A DNA stretch of 47,878 bases. Source: Corallococcus llansteffanensis. GTDB lineage: Bacteria; Myxococcota; Myxococcia; Myxococcales; Myxococcaceae. The translations under genes and the position numbers were made by a program. The DNA is taken from NCBI RefSeq assembly GCF_003612055.1, contig NZ_RAWB01000010.1:1-47878 (forward strand), written 5' to 3'. The notes under the pieces are model-generated. The model had not been told where the DNA came from, made no database searches, and saw nothing but the letters and a program-made list of their open reading frames with translations. This document shows, piece by piece, positions 47,601 through 47,878 of this stretch (positions are counted from its first letter, which is position 1; each line of letters begins with the position of its first letter).

Positions 47601-47878
47601 CGCCGCCTCCAGCTTCAACCCCGGCAGGCTCACCTCTCCGCCCGGCGCGTTCTGCAGCACGAACATCACCTGGAAGAGCGGACCCCGGCTCAAGTCACGC
47701 TCCGGCTGCAGCTCCTCCACCAGCCTCTCGAACGGCACCTCCTGGTGTGCGTACGCCCCCAGCGTCACCTCCCGCACCTGCCCCAGCAGTTGCCGGAAGC
47801 TCTGCTCCGGCGTCAGCTTCGCCCTCAGCACCAGCGTGTTGACGAAGAAGCCAATCAGCCCCTCCGTCTCTCCTCTCG
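41646..47878 (-). CDS. Second NRPS, C-terminal part: (C)-A(Val-like)-PCP-C-A(Ala-like)-PCP-TE, 5' end outside window
   Basis: The frame stays open to the right edge, which falls inside a condensation domain ([15 protein letters not shown] just before the edge), so the true start lies beyond it. Numbering from the codon at 47831: C remainder to about 137, A 141-660, PCP with Ser707, C about 757-1201 with HHIISDG from His899, A 1202-1714, PCP with Ser1764, TE about 1804-2061 with Ser1892 in GGWSLGG. The A-domain pockets read DALWLGGTFK (Val-like) and DLFNNALTYK (Ala-like). All visible motifs look intact, so the last two steps should be Val then Ala, followed by release by the TE. It is convergent with the plus-strand genes and ends nine bases from the deacetylase stop. 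Confidence 0.93.
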   Translation of the reverse strand, partial: RGETEGLIGFFVNTLVLRAKLTPEQSFRQLLGQVREVTLGAYAHQEVPFERLVEELQPERDLSRGPLFQVMFVLQNAPGGEVSLPGLKLEAAESSGKTAKFDLTLGLGESEEGLSGGLEFNSDLFEAETMDRLLGHLRVLLEAAVAEPETRLWQLPLMRPEEQQRLVKEWSGKATEYPRDPSVHALFEAQAQRTPEAVAVEYEAQRLTYGELNRRANQLAHHLRAMGVGPEVRVGLCVERSLELVVSVLGVLKAGGVYVPLDASYPLERLSWMKREAAVALLVGQRKLLQSVGLTEGEPVVCVDTEWGSIARQPESNPSPSVGGDHLAYVMFTSGSTGRPKGVGVPHRAVSRLVLGTDFAHFGPEEVWLQLAPISFDASTLEVWGALLHGAKLVVYPAGTPSLEELGRTLEASGVTSLWLTAALFEQMQARQPQALAKVKQLLAGGDVLPVGRVKERLASGGVLINGYGPTENTTFSSTYRMERAEEVGTSVSIGRPIPNTTAYVLDGAMQPVPAGVPGELYVGGEGLAVGYVERPELTAERFVPNPFGDGERLYRTGDKARWLSDGTLEFLGRTDTQVKVRGYRIELGEVEAALTQYAGVSEAVVVAREDGAEGKRLVAYVTAQEGTALEASELRSHVKQRLPEYMVPQAYVVLPTLSLTPNGKVDRKALPAPEATTEGARREYEAPRTPTEELLAGLWATVLHQQRVGLHDDFFELGGHSLLATQLVSRIRESLQVELPLRELFEAPTVARLAQRVEAARAAAAGVRVPPLKRASRDGVLPLSFAQQRLWFLDQLEPGSTVYNVPSAVRLTGTLDVAALERSFDALVRRHESLRTTFRIEGGSPVQVIDPQGRARLEVVDLRTLPEAHREAEARRLAQEASQLPFNLEHGPLLRTSLLMLSAQEHMLVLVMHHIISDGWSMGLLVHELAELYEAFSQGQPSRLPALPLQYADHAVWQREWLQGEVLEAQLGYWKERLEGAPRLLELPMDKPRPAVQSLEGAFAPFSLGRELSRAVHGLGRREGVTPFMVLLAAFQAVLARYSGQEDVCVGSPIAGRTRAETEGLIGFFVNTLVLRTRLDGHPSFRELLARVREVTLGAYAHQDVPFEKLVEELRPERSLSHAPLFQVMLTFDSTPKAAGHARSHLALQPVGVEHRVARFDLTLGFVDGEDGFTGGLEYSTALFEPATVERLLGHLKALLEGAIASPGQSVFALPVLGEAEQRRLLVEWNDTGSGGPSDACLHTLVERQAAATPDAVAVVSGDVALTYRELDRRANRLAWRLRELGVGPEVRVGLCAERDADLVVAVLGILKAGGAYVPLDPAYPRQRLAFMLEDAKPRVLVGQRSLLDALPSVDVARVALDEVQALAEEAGDAPAAGMAPDHLAYVLFTSGSTGRPKGVALEHRSAVAFVRWTARTFTSEELVGVLASTSLNFDLSVFELFAPLTHGGAVVVARNALELPSLPAARRVTLINTVPSAMAELVRANAVPDSVRTVNLAGEPLANSLVQALHQAAPGVERVLNLYGPTEDTTYSTWALAPRGATREPTLGRPLDGTRAYVLDALAQPVPRGVAGELYLGGAGLARGYVDRPELTAERFVPDPFSQQPGARLYRTGDRVRWLPEGVLQYQGRIDQQVKVRGFRIELGEVEAALRRHVAVREAVVLAREEGGEGRRLVAYVVPQPEAAPDAADLRRFLKERLPDFMVPSAYVLLDALPLTPNGKVDRKALPAPEALRPGPERGHVAPRDAVELVLAGIWEELLGTGPIGITSDFFELGGHSLLAMRMMSLIRERLGRSLPVVSLFQAGTLEALAARLRQAPGHLSPLVPLTSTGSRRPFFCVHPVSGNVLPYLELARRLGPEQPFYAFQSLGLEAERAPLETVEAMAACYVEALRAFQPSGPYRLGGWSLGGVVAFEMARQLEQQGEQVEQLVLIDAYAFDQRPPEAVGAEWIAARFVEFTARLLGLPVPERTTLDRLLELGRSAGVLPPGVGPEQLQTLYRVYESNLRALWRYTPGRYGGRVTLLRASETQVPTGADGGWAPWAGGGVEVHELPGDHHSILRSPALDMLAEALGPRS
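41649..44229 (-). other. Second NRPS: terminal A(Ala-like)-PCP-TE
   Basis: This segment is a clear relative of module 8 of the plus-strand synthetase. Both have [28 protein letters not shown] and [13 protein letters not shown] in the A domain, the same pocket DLFNNALTYK, a PCP with LGGHSLLA, and a TE opening RRPFFCVHP. The TE catalytic set here is Ser1892, an Asp in LIDAYA and a His in GDHHS. Confidence 0.88.
44230..47878 (-). other. Second NRPS: partial C, A(Val-like)-PCP and following C domain
   Basis: The A domain shares its pocket code and flanking wording ([39 protein letters not shown]) with module 1 of the large plus-strand synthetase, so the two probably have a common origin. The carrier has LGGHS with Ser707. 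The next C domain is L-type with an intact active-site motif. Confidence 0.85.

Noticed and set aside
1-47878. CRISPR arrays, tRNA or rRNA genes, transposases, phage genes
   Set aside because: No repeat-spacer pattern, cloverleaf, ribosomal RNA or mobile-element protein was seen; the repeats found are in-frame protein repeats or module duplications.

Overview
The window looks like myxobacterial chromosome, probably from the Corallococcus/Myxococcus/Archangium group. It is very GC-rich with a strong G/C bias at third codon positions, it is filled by giant hybrid NRPS/PKS genes, and it uses TTG and GTG starts behind AGGAG-type ribosome binding sites. Almost all of it is one secondary-metabolism locus. 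I see no rRNA, tRNA, CRISPR array, insertion sequence or integrase.

Left block (1-37354, plus strand): three tightly coupled genes form one assembly line of about 12,400 residues. Gene 1 (18-3419) is a loading-type NRPS with a dead N-terminal condensation domain, an adenylation (A) domain and a carrier. Gene 2 (3416-10273) is one PKS module in the unusual order KS-AT-KR-DH-like-ACP, followed by an epimerization-type domain whose catalytic His is missing. Gene 3 (10283-37354) is a single 27-kb reading frame of 9023 residues: four C-A-PCP modules, a KS-AT-ACP module, a C domain plus a wrecked A domain carrying a luciferase-like monooxygenase (MOX) and no carrier, a Ser-type C-A-PCP module, and an Ala-type C-A-PCP module ending in a thioesterase. 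Reading the A-domain pockets by eye, the chain would be (Glu-like)-[malonyl, reduced]-Val-(Val/Ile-like)-X-X-[malonyl, possibly oxidised by MOX]-Ser-Ala. From memory the architecture resembles the myxoprincomide megasynthetase of Myxococcus xanthus. That resemblance is an inference and needs an alignment.

Middle block (37355-41645): a probable transcription terminator, a penicillin-acylase-family lipoprotein (37521-39965, plus), a 414-base stretch with overlapping hairpins and what looks like a decayed coding fragment, and a polysaccharide-deacetylase-like protein with a C-terminal carbohydrate-binding-like region (40380-41636, plus).

Right block (41646-47878, minus strand, running off the right edge): the C-terminal part of a second NRPS, (C)-A(Val-like)-PCP-C-A(Ala-like)-PCP-TE. 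It is transcribed towards the first assembly line. Its last module has the same predicted Ala pocket and the same PCP-TE ending as the first, so the two lines probably share a terminal-module ancestor.

The most unusual parts are the MOX-bearing relic A domain with no carrier and two consecutive condensation domains around it, the dead epimerase left behind a PKS carrier next to a D-type condensation domain on the next protein, the KR-before-DH order, and a near-identical condensation-domain duplication inside gene 3.
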